Assembly: GCA_027186245.1 (NCBI GenBank)
Contig: CP114498.1
Span: 2,983,501-3,047,500, forward strand
Origin: Coriaria nepalensis
Lineage: Eukaryota > Streptophyta > Magnoliopsida > Cucurbitales > Coriariaceae
DNA: 64,000 nucleotides
Direction of reading: 5' to 3'
The notes under the pieces were generated by a model. The model saw only the letters and a program-made list of their open reading frames with translations, was not told the DNA's origin and made no database searches. Of the stretch, positions 29,788 to 42,109 are shown piece after piece; position 1 is the stretch's first letter, and the number at the start of each line of letters is the position of its first letter. A program made the translations under genes and the position numbers.

Positions 29788-31899
29788 ATGGAAAGTTATT
29801 TCGTAATTATATATTTCGATGGTGAATGGAAGGAGAATGTGAACCCAAATAAGAAAGAGAATATGTTGTATTGGCATCAAAATATTAGGGATGGATCAAC
29901 TGAAGCTTCAGTTGAATCTAGTGTCATGTATACTCAGCTGTTAGAAGTTGTATACAATTCTTTTGATGTTGATCGTAATGAATTCAGTTTGCAACTATCA
30001 TATAAGACTAAAATATTGTCTTCACCGCTATTTATAAGAAATGACGAAAACGTGAAGAGATTTTTGTGCTACTTACTATCTAAAGATGAAAACTCTTCTC
30101 CTTTGTAAGTGAAGTTGATTCTGAAGACTCGGAGAGATTCATGTTGTGAGCATCAAGGTCAATTACCTAAGGTTATTACTGTTATGATGATTGCCTTAGT
30201 AGCATATCGAATGATACGAATTGTCATGATAATTGTGAGGTTTTCCGATTGATCATGGTAGTAATAAAAATCACAATGATGACGAGGTTTTGATGAGGAT
30301 GATGATTTTGATTCCACGGACGTAGATGAGATTGAGGTTGAGAATGATGATGTTGATTGTGAAGAGAACGAGATTGCGAATTATGATGATGAAGGTGAAA
30401 GAGTGGAGAAGAACATTTCAATCATAACAACAACAAATGAAATGTTGCGAATCAAGAATACGAGGATGAACACTTCGAGGGAGATACATCATGTACCAAC
30501 TGATGAACCACTATCATAATCTCCAATTATAGTGCATTCACTACAATCAGGGGATGGAATTGAAGACAAAGAGGTTGTTATCCCCATTGTTACCCAACAT
30601 TTCATATGTGGTGAAAGTAATTCAGTTCCGGATATTTTTTCTTAATCAAACGAAGGGGAGTTTTATGCTAAACAATACTTTATCTCAAAGGAAAGACTTA
30701 AGGTAAGTCTACATGCGCATGCGATGACGAGGGATTTTGAGTTCAAAGTTAAGAAGTCAAATAAGACTACATTTGTTGTCATGTGTATAGATACAAATTG
30801 CAAGTGACAAATTCATGCAATTAGAAAGAAGAATTCTTCATTTTTTCAAGTTCAAACTTATAAAGACCAAGACATTTGTAATCTTATACACAGTTAAGGT
30901 AATCATCGGCATCTATGATTGGTAGATATATGAAGGGCAAGTATAGCGGGTGTATAAGACTTTGAAGATGCGACTTTTGGTTGATATTATCTGTAATGAT
31001 CTAGGGGTGAGTATTAGCTATTGGAATACATAAAGATCAAGATCAATTACATATGACCTTATTCGGAGTACGGTGGAAAATAGTTATAACAACTTACCAT
31101 TATACGTAGGATGATGAAAACGGTAAATTTGCAGTCTGTAAAGATATTTTGAACGGATGTAAATAATAAATTTCCTTATTTTTTTCATGGCAGTTAGAAC
31201 TGCAATAAAAGGTTTTCACTTTTTTAGGAGGGTTATTTGCATTGATGATACATTTTTGAAATTCAAGTACAAAGACACGTTTTTATCTGCAACTGCTCAG
31301 GATTGTAATTACCACCTTTATCCAATAACATAAGCTGTAGTTGATTTAGAGAATGATATTTCATGGAAATGGTTCTTAAGTAACCTAAAAGGTTAAATTC
31401 CTGATGTTGCAAATTTATTTTTTGTATCGGATCGGGCGACAACTATTGGTAACACTATACGGAATGTATACCCTAATGCAAAATACGTGCATGCATGTGG
31501 CACCTTGAGTAAAACATCAAGATGAAGTTCAAGTGTGGTGGGCTTATTAATCGATTCTACAAGGCAGCCAAAGCTTACAGGGTTATAGATTTTGACACGT
31601 ACTTTAACAAGATTCGATTGCAAAATTCTGGCATGGCAACCTATCTGGAGACTACTGGATTTCAATATTGGACGAGAGCTCATTTCATTGGTGATAAGTA
31701 TAATCTAATGACAAATAATATTACAAAGTCATTTAATGTTTTGTTGAATGACGCATGTGAGTATCTATGTAACCCTGATCTGACATTTTCGTGGGTTACG
31801 ACATGTGACTCTATGGCCTTCCAGTTAAAAATCCATGGCATTGAATTATTAGGTAACCATTTAGCAGCTTTTGATTTAAGGAGTGAAATGGATTTATAA
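29788..31899 (+). pseudogene. MULE (MuDR) transposase, degenerate
   Basis: Fragments in shifting frames follow transposase order. An N-terminal stretch at 29788-30105 starts MESYFVIIYFDGEWKEN. A MuDR DNA-binding-like part lies at about 30650-30880 (EFYAKQYFISKERLK, ATTRDFEF-like HAMTRDFEFKVKKSNK). The DDE core is at about 31200-31480 (ICIDDTFLKFKYKDTF, LYPITxAVVDLENDISWKWF, FVSDRATTIGNTI). The C-terminal part at 31522-31899 includes FYKAAKAYRVIDFDTYFNKI and WTRAHFIGDKYNLMTNNITK. Several in-frame stops and frameshifts break it, so it is not functional. Confidence 0.88.
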
Positions 31900-31989
31900 G
31901 CTTATACCTGCAATAACCCTAATGTATTAGCACAACATACCTTAATTACAAGTGGCAAAAAGAAAAAAAATGTTGTGAAATAAATCATA

Positions 31990-32590
31990 GGATAATTAAC
32001 ATGAAATACTAACCTGTAAAGCAAGCGAAAATGCCCCCCCCCCCTCTCCCTCGGCCCCATTTTTTATTCATGGCGGCTTTATCCACTATATTCTTCCAGA
32101 GTGAATCTAGCGTCTTCTTAAATGAAGCTCTATTGCAAGGGTATGTATTGAACCTGTCTAGATTACTTGCAATAGACAAAGTAAATGATGTCGTTGTATT
32201 TGGGGCTCCACATTCTTAACCTCCTTCCTAGCTTTAGAGCAGTAACACAATTCTCATCCATGTACTTATTCAATAGCCGGTTGTCTTTTCTTAATTGCTC
32301 GATCAATTAATCATTATAATATTCGTGACACTTCAATCTAGTAACCAAGAAATACTCTTTTAGACCGAACCGCATAAGCTTGTCTCTAACTAGGGACCAC
32401 ATCTCTTTTTTCTTCTTGCACTCGGCTCGTCGAATAATAAAAAAGTTCAAGAGTTTACCAGAGATTCTGAGCTTCAGATCCACATCGAGGAAATGTCTCA
32501 AACATGTATTTCTAAACACCTTCAACTGTTTCAGGGTGAGTTTTTTCTTTATGTTAGTAACAATAACTTATTGCTTGGCAATCATGTTGA
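31990..32590 (-). pseudogene. DUF1985 (Ulp1-like transposon protein) fragment
   Basis: Minus-strand fragments. 32525-32310 reads NTCLRHFLDVDLKLRISGKL then RFGLKEYFLVTRLKC, matching the DUF1985 pattern of plant transposon-carried Ulp1-like genes. Further down, at about 32130-31990, SFKKTLDSLWKNI resembles the W/SF-TLDSL part of the same domain. No C48 protease catalytic part is visible. Stops interrupt it. Confidence 0.65.
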
Positions 32591-32744
32591 TGAAGGCTTT
32601 GTAAAATAGATCTTCTGCTAAGATAGGTGTAAGGACACGGGGATTTGCAGCTTTTTCCACCTAAAATTCAATACAAAATGCAACAACTGGGATTATTAAA
32701 AAATAATTAAAAGGTATATAGAGGCTTGTGAATATTTGACAACA

Positions 32745-33125
32745 CTTTCTCATTACTCAATGGCTTAAAAATAATAAGCTATTGAGAAATCAGGAAGGTA
32801 AGACAAAGACATCCTCTATCTTAACTTTCAGATTGTTTAATATCAATTATTTCATGCTATTAACTAATCTGCAAGTGAAGGTAGAGACCTCAAAACTTTT
32901 GTCTGAACTTTCAGATTGCATGATACCCATTATTTAAGGTCATCAAACAATTTGAAAGTTATGACAAAGACCTAAAACCTATGTCTTGACTACCAAATAG
33001 CCACTAAGCAAAGGCTATTGAGTAATTTAGAATTCAGTCTACTAAACTACTTATTATATAATTTCAAATTGCTCAATGGTTTTGAACTAAGGGGTATTGA
33101 GTAATCGAACAATTCAGAAAAACTA
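32745..33125. repeat. Subterminal palindromic repeats, right
   Basis: Diverged units with the same ATTGCTCAATGG...TATTGAGTAATC inverted-repeat theme and AAAGACCT-type spacer as the left array, for example CTCAATGGCTTAAAA / AATAAGCTATTGAG near 32757-32795 and TTGCTCAATGG / GGTATTGAGTAAT near 33072-33105. More decayed than the left array. Confidence 0.7.
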
Positions 33126-33130
33126 CTCGA

Positions 33131-33860
33131 AAGTTCAATGCCTTCAGTGTAGAGCCATTCGCTTAATATTCATCAGTCAGACAAAAGAAGTTTCAGTTCA
33201 ATGCCTTCATAAAAAATGACCCCCTAATCCATAATTTTAGAAACTTCAAAACTACAAAAACCCTTAATTTTAGAAAATCTTATTTATATACTTACATCGA
33301 CAAATTAGATGGATCATCATCTATTGATTCCGGCACCGTCTTCAATCTCTTTCCATTTTTTAAGAAGCTGAAGAAGAAAATAGAGAGAGGAGGAAGATGA
33401 AGGCGACGAAATGGAAGTGCAAAAACAAAGAAGTGTTTAAACTCTTGAAATTTGGTTATCATTTTTTTCAGATTTGAAGATCGAGAACAAGTTGAAGTGG
33501 ATAAAAGAGCAATAGTTTCTTTCACTGTTTCTTTTTTCTTTTTTAAATCATTAAAATTATTTTGATAATCTATTAATAAAAATTTTAAATTAGAAAATAA
33601 ATAAGAATATTCTCTTATAAGGAAAATTTTTATGGACCTAATCTTACAATCTAATTTCATATATGGCCACGTCCATCTATTATTCCGTACGTATGTTTCT
33701 CATAAAGGCGTGAATGGTGCCGTTTTGGAGCAAGCGCTAAAGAGAGAAAAACCCTAACTTAAACCCTGCATCCGGAAAAACTTCATTCACATTTCCATGG
33801 CGCCTTTTTAACTTTACTATCGTAGAAGAAGTCTTCTCTTTTCTTCTGAATCCAGAAAAT
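33131..33860. promoter_or_regulatory. NUFIP promoter region
   Basis: AT-rich up to about 33660, possibly including the outer end of the MULE. From about 33700 it is more complex, with AAACCCTAACTTAAACCCTG at about 33750, a double telo-box-like motif typical of plant ribosome-biogenesis promoters, which fits a snoRNP assembly factor. Confidence 0.5.
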
Positions 33861-36800
33861 ATGCGACCTCCCTTCAATTCGATTCACCAGTCCAATCAAA
33901 TTCAACCCAACGCCAAAGCTCCTGCTCCTCCCCCCACCTCCCAACGGGTAACTCTCTTTCTCTCTCGCTCTCTCGATGTATTTATATATATAGATATATC
34001 TTCTTCTCTAATGTTCAGTAACATTTTCTTAATCATCAGAACATGTTACCTAATCCTTCTCAATCGAACGCTTCTTTCAATATGCAAGCTCAATCCCAAA
34101 CCCTAATTCCCTTCCAGAACAACTATCCTCATGGCCAACAGCCCTTACTCAATATGATTCCTTCCATGTTTCTGCCTGGTTTACTCAACACACCTACTGG
34201 TCACACCCTGCCCTCCTTGCAACAAAACAATTTTCTAGGAATGCCTAACATGGGATTCACTTCACCAAACAACACCATTTCGGGTATGAATCATTTCCCG
34301 GTTCAAGGGCAGTTTTTCAATATAGGGCAGGGTGTGAATCAAGTTAATATGTCCATACCTCCTCCTGGGCAGAACTTTACGAATTTTCCTCAACAAGTTA
34401 ATCAAAGTATGGGTAATTTGTCAAATGGGCAATTTGGTTTGCCTAGTTCCTATCAGAATATGAATCAACATGTGTCGAATTTCTCTCAAAATTCATTTAG
34501 GGTTCCTAATCAAGTTCCTCAAGTTATGGCTTCTCAAAATCATGCATTTTCAGCAAATCAGCCGTTCATTCAACAATGTAATCAAGCGCTTATGAACTTG
34601 ATTTCTCAAACATTAAATGGAAATGCCTTGAGGCCACCAAATGGGTCGGCTCAGCAATTACAAGGGCAAACATCCATGCCGATCAACTCTTGTTTGAATC
34701 AACCACAACATGTTAACAACTCGCAGCCTCCTCCTGGTTTTACTGTATCTCAGGTATGGTTCTATTTTTCTGCTTCAAATGCTAGTAATTGGTGGACTTT
34801 CATCTTTTCCTTTGCTACATGTTAGTAATATAGTTCTTGTTTTTTATCTTCTGGTGGTAAGTAAGATTTGTCATTTCTTCTTGTAGGGGAACTCTTTCCA
34901 AAGTGACAGTGGTAATGTACCAAACTCTCAACACAAAATTTCAGACCATAGGAACTTCACGAGAAACTCGAAAGGGGCCGAGTCAAAAGCGGGGTATCTC
35001 TCTTCCCTCTCCATGTTCATTTTACTCTCAAGATCTGATCCATCCTTTATTCACCATCAACTTATTTGATGTGATCATGTAGATTTCAGAAGAATCAATT
35101 TCATCATGTGAAGAATGGGAAGAAAAATTTTGAGCATCCTAGAGAAGGAAAAGGAAAAGGTGAATGGTTGGGTGTCTTTTTAGCATTTTTTTTTTCTTTT
35201 TTGCCAATATATGTTCAAAAGTTTCAAGTTGTTGAGAATAGATCTTATAATGTATACCTAGCAACAATGTATAATTTACCAATATGAACCATCTAGACTA
35301 GCACCAATAAACTTCTATAGGAATTCAAATTACAATATCATGTTAAAAAGGCATTTTAATAAATAGCATGAAGTCATGTGTTTGCATCAGCATAATGGAT
35401 TGAATTTTAGCTCAGAAGACCTCTGATTCATCATTCTGTGGACGTAGTGATGGTCTTTTCTATTTTTATTGAAGAAGTGTAATCATAACAAAAATTATCA
35501 GGTTTTCACAACCAGAGGCCCGATAAATTTGGTGATGCTAATTTTACTAATGAAGACAGAGGCAGGAAAAGGTGATAATCTCTTGTCGGTATGATATTGC
35601 TCATTTATTATTGACCATTACCTCTTCCGTTCAACTGTCTTTTACATTTATAGTTTGGCCTATCTCGACATGATGATACATTCATTAAGAATTTCACATG
35701 TTTTATAGATTTTATAAGGGTTTCTTAAGGCATCTCGTTAACAACAATTGTAAATCATGTTTTGATAGCATGGAAGGTACTTCACAGAGGGAAAAGGAAA
35801 AAAAAAAGGAACCAAAGCATTGAGTTACTGATATAGTGCATTAGTCTTGGCCCAAACAAAAAAAAGTAGTGCATTAGGCTGAATATTCAAATATTTATTT
35901 GTTAAAATCTGTAATTGCATCTGCAGCCATTTATAGCTTACTACCTCCATTGAAGCATTAGTTCATTGTTTGGATATAATCATCATTTCTGTAATATATA
36001 TATCCTTGACTAACTTGTCTGCAATGGTGGATCTCTCATTCTAAAAAAACAATATGAGAAGATCTCTTTCTTCAACATATACAGAACAAGAAATTAAACA
36101 ATGGCGTGAAGCGCGTAGGAAGAATTACCCCTCAGTAGCCAATGTCCAGAAGGTTTTGCCAACTAATGACCTACTCTACAGAATAATTATCCATCTGTCA
36201 CATCCATTATAAATGTATTAATCTTTCAACTCTTTTTGCCTGTAGAAACTAACCGGAAAGAAATCAGACTCCTCTGGGATGGATAATGAGGCTACATTAC
36301 GACGAGAGGTACTTCGTTCTTCCATTCAATGCTTTATTTTCCTGTGAGTAAGAAAAAAAATCTCTTCAAATTCATGTGATGCAAGGGTATATTTTGGGTA
36401 GACTGCCTGAGCTTCCTGGAAATTATAGATTGACCCCATGTGAAAACAATATATTTGCAGCAACTCAAAGAGATTTTGGCAAAGCAAGCTGAGTTGGGAA
36501 TTGAAGTTGCAGAGATACCCTCAGAGTATCTCTTAGATTCAGAAAGCCAACAGGGACAACCCTCAAGACCCAATACTGGTAAGGAGAAGTACCAAAAAAG
36601 GTCTAATAAAAGAGGGAGGCACAACAAAAGAGACCAGTTAACTAAAAAGCCAAGGTTTGAAACTGATCGCTCAATGACCCAGAGCCAACCCACATTGTTG
36701 CAGAAGCTCCTTGGTCCAGACATGAGGAGAGATAAGCACCGCCTTTTGCAGGCATTTCGGTTCATTGTGAAGAACTTTTTCTTCGAAGATTGGCCCGATA

Positions 36801-37060
36801 AACCCTTGACTTATCCTTCTGTGTTTGTTAAAGAAAATGGGTGTGATCATGATGTAGTTGATGAGGGGTCCTCGCCTGCTTTGAATATTCCCATAGTTGA
36901 AAAACCCAGAAATGTTAATGATGCTAATGCATATGATGATGAAATTGAGTATGAAGGGGAGGAAGTACAGGGCGGTGCGAATGAAGAGGGGGAAATTATT
37001 GGCCAGAATTCCTCTTTTGTCCTAAGCTCTCAACTCTTGTCCTCTAGCATTGTATCTTAA
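33861..37060 (+). CDS. NUFIP: NUFIP, C/D-box snoRNP assembly protein
   Basis: Plant homologue of nuclear FMR1-interacting protein 1, which scaffolds assembly of box C/D small nucleolar ribonucleoproteins with R2TP. Eight exons: 33861-33947, 34040-34753, 34887-34993, 35083-35159, 35502-35571, 36062-36152, 36246-36308, 36461-37060; 1809 nt, 602 aa. Residues 1-270 are low-complexity, rich in Asn, Gln, Pro, Met and Phe. A basic stretch (KNGKKNFEHPREGKGKG) precedes the diagnostic NUFIP motif EQEIKQWREARRKNYPS, which continues with VANVQKKLTGKK. The helical QLKEILAKQAELGIEVAEIP follows and then Lys/Arg-rich NRGRHNKRD-type sequence with KLLGPDMRRDKHRLLQAFRF, and an acidic tail. No zinc finger was recognised. 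Intact. Confidence 0.92.
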
Positions 37061-37545
37061 TGATCTACTTCTTTTTTTTCTTTGGTCTTTCAAATTAAGT
37101 TTGTAATTGAGTACTATCCTCAAAATAGAATATAGCTCTCAATTTTTCATTCGGTTCATACGGTTTGAAGCCTTGAAGCCTTCATACGGTTCTATATTAT
37201 TACCCTGACTTGGTTTTTTCAATTTTTCAAAATTTGATGTCAAGAAAATGCTCAGGTCTTTTATGAAAAATAATAATGAAGGAAAAACCCATTATTTTTT
37301 ATTTTATTATTATTGATGAAATTGGATAATCACTGGCACGGGCCCCTACTGTGCTAAGAAATTGCCTGCTTTGAATGAGGTATCTATCCTCCTTGTTGGA
37401 ATGCTTACAATTTTAAAAAGAGAGAAAAAAAAAAATCATTTTTGAAAGTAAGTGCTTGTGCTGCACCTCTGTTAGTGATCTTCATCTAAACAATCCAGGG
37501 ATAACGTTAGCGTAAATGAAGGTTGGTGCATTATGTGACCATCTA

Positions 37546-37591
<46 letters not shown>

Positions 37592-38779
37592 AGAATGACT
37601 CATTCCATGATATAAGTCCTTTAATTTAATTTAATTTTATTATTATTGATATTTATTTTCTTTATTGGTCATTTATGCATTTGCTATCATTGACCATAGT
37701 ATTGAGTAGCTACCCCACATAATTGCGATTATTGTATTAATTAAGGTAATGGAATTCAAAAGCCCAAGCAATTTGATTCTTGGAGACCAACTCCTATAAA
37801 ACCCTCTTAACTTTCATATCAAACTTCAGTTCTGAAATTCAGTTTCAGATTACAAATTGATCTCCCAAAATTTTAGAAATATAGGAGGATTTCCTTACAT
37901 TTAAATGTCTTCAATTATAAGTAAATTCTCTTATATAAGTTTATTTTAAATAATTATGTGTCGGATACATGAATTTTGTAATTTTTTTTAAATATAATTA
38001 TAAAGATATTGTAAAAAATATCACTAATACAATAATATAGTAAATTATAAAAAGCCGGTTGAGCGTCAAATTTAATATTGTCGGTTAAAAATTAGACTTG
38101 TAATTTAATTCAAACTTAAGGGAATCCACTTGTAAGTGAAGATAAATACGATATAATCCACTTATAATTTTAAAATCTTAAAGGAATCTACTTATACTTT
38201 AAAGCAAATCTGAGATGATTCATTTGTAATTCCTAAAACATAAAAAAATTCACTTATAATATCAATAAAAATGTTCCATAAATAATTTTGAAATGAGCAA
38301 TAAATCAACACATAATTACCCCTTAATTAATGGTCACATAGTAACTAATATAATTAAGAAAAATAATAATAAAAAGAAGAAGCGACGACGTATTAGTGAA
38401 TGTATTGACTGATGATTTATGGAATGAGAATCAATTCCGTAGAAGGTTCTTGTTCTAGAAAGGTTAAGAGGAGTCACTAATCGGAGGTTGCGACTCATTC
38501 CACGTCAAAGTGATCATTTTTCCTTTAGATATATATGGACGCAGGGCGGATTGTCACAAAGATTCCTATTTCATTGTTTTTTTCCATTTCAACATACAAA
38601 CTTTTAACTTCAAACAAAACATCTTAGATCATGGAATTTAGAATCATGTGTTTTATACTTTTCTTCTATTGATTACAACATTTATATATATATATATATA
38701 TATATATATGAATGAGCTGTAATCAATTAGAGGTTATTAAGTGAGAGATCTAGTGAAATTCTCTATTAATGTGACTTCA
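37061..38779. other. Intergenic, AT-rich
   Basis: Downstream of NUFIP. It contains a (TA)n tract at about 37543-37584, a further (TA)n at about 38681-38709, and non-coding AT-rich sequence. No gene seen. Confidence 0.6.
37543..37584. repeat. (TA)n microsatellite
   Basis: About twenty TA units downstream of NUFIP. Confidence 0.85.
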
Positions 38780-39560
38780 TCAATGGTTGGTTTTGAGACC
38801 ATATCTTTTTACTTTGGTTATGGATGAGTTGACGAATCATATTCAGGATGAGGTATTTAGTGTATATTGTTTGTATATAATATTGTCTTAATTGATGAAA
38901 TTAGAGAAAGTATAAGTCGAAAATTAGATAAGTGTCGAGAGACTCTAGAGAGCAAGTTTTTTAAAATTAGTCGCTCGAAAACAGAATATCTACCTTATAA
39001 TTTTGGTTTTGAATTTCGAAGGAGTAGTAATCTAATTGAGATCGACAATAGTGAAGTCTTAAAGTGTAAAGCTTTTTGTTATATATGATTTATTAATCGA
39101 TCAGCTTTATTTTATGGTTCAGAGTATTTAGCCACTATGAGACAACATATGTTTAAAATGACAGTAATATAGATATATATGTTAAAATGGATATGTAATA
39201 AAATATGCAAAAATAATATTAAGAATGACATAATTAAGAGTTATCTAAGTATAAGTTATATAGAGGACAAAATTAAGGAGAGATATCATTTAACATGATT
39301 TGGTCATATGCATAGGAGACCAATCGCAACCTAAGTTCGACGAAGTTTAGGTTGACAGGCAAGTAGATGGCATAAATGGAGAGATATACTATTAAAAACT
39401 TGGATAAATGTGGTGGAAAATAATAGGACAATAATTCGATTAACGAAGAGTTATTTTGGATTAGACAATAATATATGAAAAAATTGTATAATTTAAAGAA
39501 TCAATATTTCTATAATCGATTAAAAAATAATAAGAATTGACTTTAATAATAATGACGATG
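38780..39560 (+). mobile_element. RTE-type LINE fragment, 3' part
   Basis: The end of a reverse transcriptase in broken frames: LVMDELTNHIQDEV at about 38818, then VYNIVLIDEIRESISRKLDK, CRETLESKFFKISRSKTEYL (38873-39000). Where FADDIVLIDE is expected the sequence reads VYNIVLIDE, so the catalytic Asp pair is lost. It ends with TAATAATGACGATGATG at about 39543-39558, the same tail type as the LINE in the CCaMK relic. 5' truncated. Confidence 0.8.
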
Positions 39561-41573
39561 ATGTAAATACATATATATATATATATATATATAGATGAAG
39601 AAAATAATATTTATACATTTAACTCGATATGAGAAATTCAAGATAATATATTCATAATTCTTTTTTCAGTTCAATTGTATGTAAATAGGGTTGCGAATGA
39701 GCTAAGCCGAGTTGAGTTTTGGATTGCTCAAGCTCAGTTCATTATGAAATATAGTAAGTTCAAGCTAAGCTCAAAATCATTTTGAGCTTCAAATGTCTTG
39801 CTCAAGCTTGTTTAATGTAACATTAGAGTTGCATAAGCTCCACTTATTTTAGGCTGATCAAATTTAGCTCATTATGAAACTCAATTAGGTTGCTCAATGA
39901 GCCAAGCATTGATCTGATAAAAAGTAAGCAAACTTATAAGCACTCTCCCAAACGGGCTCTTACAAGATAAAAAACACATATTATACTTCTATTTGTAAAT
40001 GAATATATACAGAATAGCAGATAATGAACTAGTCATTTTCATTATATATATATATATAGAATTGTAGGGAGAATCCTTGATTGAAAGTTACAGAAATAGA
40101 TTAAGACAAGAATGAAATGTTTTTATATGATGATAGCTTATAGTAAAGGACTCCATCTATGATCGACTCATACACGAATAATCAAATATATGTATTATGA
40201 AATGCGTGTGGGGTTACAAAAACAAAGATGTTTGAAGAACTGAGGTGGAGTAGTTGCCTTTCTCATCCTAATTTTGGAAGTACGATAATTAGCTACTAAT
40301 CCTCTAATTAATTACCATAATTATCATCAAGCTTTACTTAGGTTAATTATAGAAATAAACTATTTGTTTTTTTAGGGCACAAGTTTTTTCAATCATTTCA
40401 AATCGAAGACACCCATCAGAGAGAGAGAGAGTTGGTACAAAGGGAAAGGGGATATAGAATGGTGCAAGTTTCAAAGCCTTCCTTTCCATTCTTTATGTTC
40501 AAAACGCGCGTTTTAATGAGTGAAAAAAAAAAACAAAAAACAAAAAACAAAAATTCTATTGATTTTCAAGGCTCAGGATCATTCTTTTAGTTCAAACATG
40601 ATTTATGTAGTTATTATATATCTGGATTTTGGAAAAATAAAACTCCTGGTTTTGTTAAGACAAGTTTCAAGAAGCTTCTTAACATCTTGACTATTAATAA
40701 TCACATTGTCGTTAAAATAAAATTTAAAGTCTTTTTTATTTTATTATTTTTAATTCTATTTTAAAACTAACTATTTTATCATTTAAATTTAATTATTAGA
40801 GGGCGATCCATGATTTTCATATGGTCAAATCCGGACATCTCACACTTATTACTATTTCAAGAAAAGAAGTGTAAATTAGTTATTATTATTATTATTATTA
40901 TTATTTTATTAGATTTAAGTCCTTATACTTTTTAAAATTAAAATTAAGTATTTTTTAAAATTTATAAATTAGATTTAAATTCTTAATTTTAATATGTCAT
41001 TAAAAAATTAAATATTTTAGTGAAAAATGATTAAATAAAAGGAAGGTAAAAAATGAAATAAAATAATGATTAGATTAGTTGGATTTTAGTATAAAAAATG
41101 GATCAAATAGAAAATAATTGAATTTTTAAATTAAAAATGTTAATAGAATATATTAAATTTTTAATAGAATTTTAAGAGTCTAGGGACTAAGTCTAATTTA
41201 TAAGACTTAGTAGGATTTAAATTTAGTTTTAAAAATTATAATGACCTAAGTCTAATAAAAAAAAACGTGTAAAATGTAAAGTTAAGTTTACTTGAAAAGA
41301 AAAAAGAGAAAAATAAAAAAATAAAAGAAAAATGAAATTCAAACAAATGCCTTCTAGAAACATCCAAATCTAAATGAATGACCAAACAGAAACTGTAATA
41401 ACTTCTCCGTTTTCATTACAAAGACTTTTTTTTTTCTTCTCATTAACTCTTAAACACGTGGAAAGAAAAGAAAGGAAAAATTAAGAAGTTAAATACAAAA
41501 ATTAAACAAAAACAATTTGCTGTCGCCACCCATTACGACTTCTTCACCATTTCTAGCAATGGCCGCCCTCTAA

Positions 41574-41613
<40 letters not shown>

Positions 41614-42109
41614 GATTACTCCCCGCCCGGCCCAACCCTCTCTCTCTCTATATCTAAAATGGCTTTGCACTTTTACAATTCTTCAATCTCTCTCTACCTT
41701 CTCTCTATTACATGCTTCTCCTACTCCCTCTATTTTTGCTTAAGAAAATCGGAAACACAGCTCCATACTAGTATCAATATCATCTCTCTTCATTCTCATA
41801 AACTCTCCTCCCTATCTTCTCCTCTCTCTCGCTCTGGTCCATTAACAAATTTTATATTCAAAACAAACCCAATTTAGCAAGCTAAAGCCTTTTTCCAATT
41901 TCATCTTTCTTTTTTTCTCCTACCATTTTGACTTTCTTTTAGCTGGGGCAGTGAATGAATTGCGTTTATTTGTTCCCACGCTACCGATTGTAAAATCTCT
42001 GTTCCTCTCTGCTCTAATTCTTTTTCCTGTAAAACACAAAATTTTGATTCGTTTTTTTGTATTTTCATGAATTTCTTGATACATAGTCTGACTGATACAT
42101 TTTTAGATC
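39561..42109. other. Intergenic and ALA1 leader
   Basis: (TA)n at about 39570-39592. 39690-39960 is rich in GAGCT/AAGCTC words (GCTCAAGCTCAG, GAGCTAAGCCGAG), a composition often seen in decayed transposons. 40860-40905 is a (TAT)n run. A perfect (CT)n tract at 41576-41612 lies in what is probably the ALA1 5' UTR; a 72-codon upstream ORF at 41659-41877 is low-complexity and doubtful. Confidence 0.5.
41576..41612. repeat. (CT)n microsatellite in ALA1 5' leader
   Basis: Near-perfect CT dinucleotide run about 500 bp upstream of the ALA1 ATG, probably transcribed. Confidence 0.85.

Larger units (their letters stand above)
29400..33130. mobile_element. Mutator-like element with transposase and DUF1985 relics
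   Basis: A compound dead DNA transposon: a plus-strand MuDR-type transposase relic, a minus-strand DUF1985 relic facing it, and related palindromic subterminal repeats on both outer sides (29415-29735 and about 32745-33125). This organisation, transposase plus a captured Ulp1/DUF1985-type gene in opposite orientation, resembles the plant Kaonashi-type MULEs. Exact termini and 9-bp target duplications could not be located by eye. Confidence 0.75.

Noticed and set aside
41659..41877. 72-codon ORF upstream of ALA1
   Set aside because: Low-complexity Ser/Leu frame in a CT-rich leader; no similarity. A regulatory upstream ORF is possible but unsupported.
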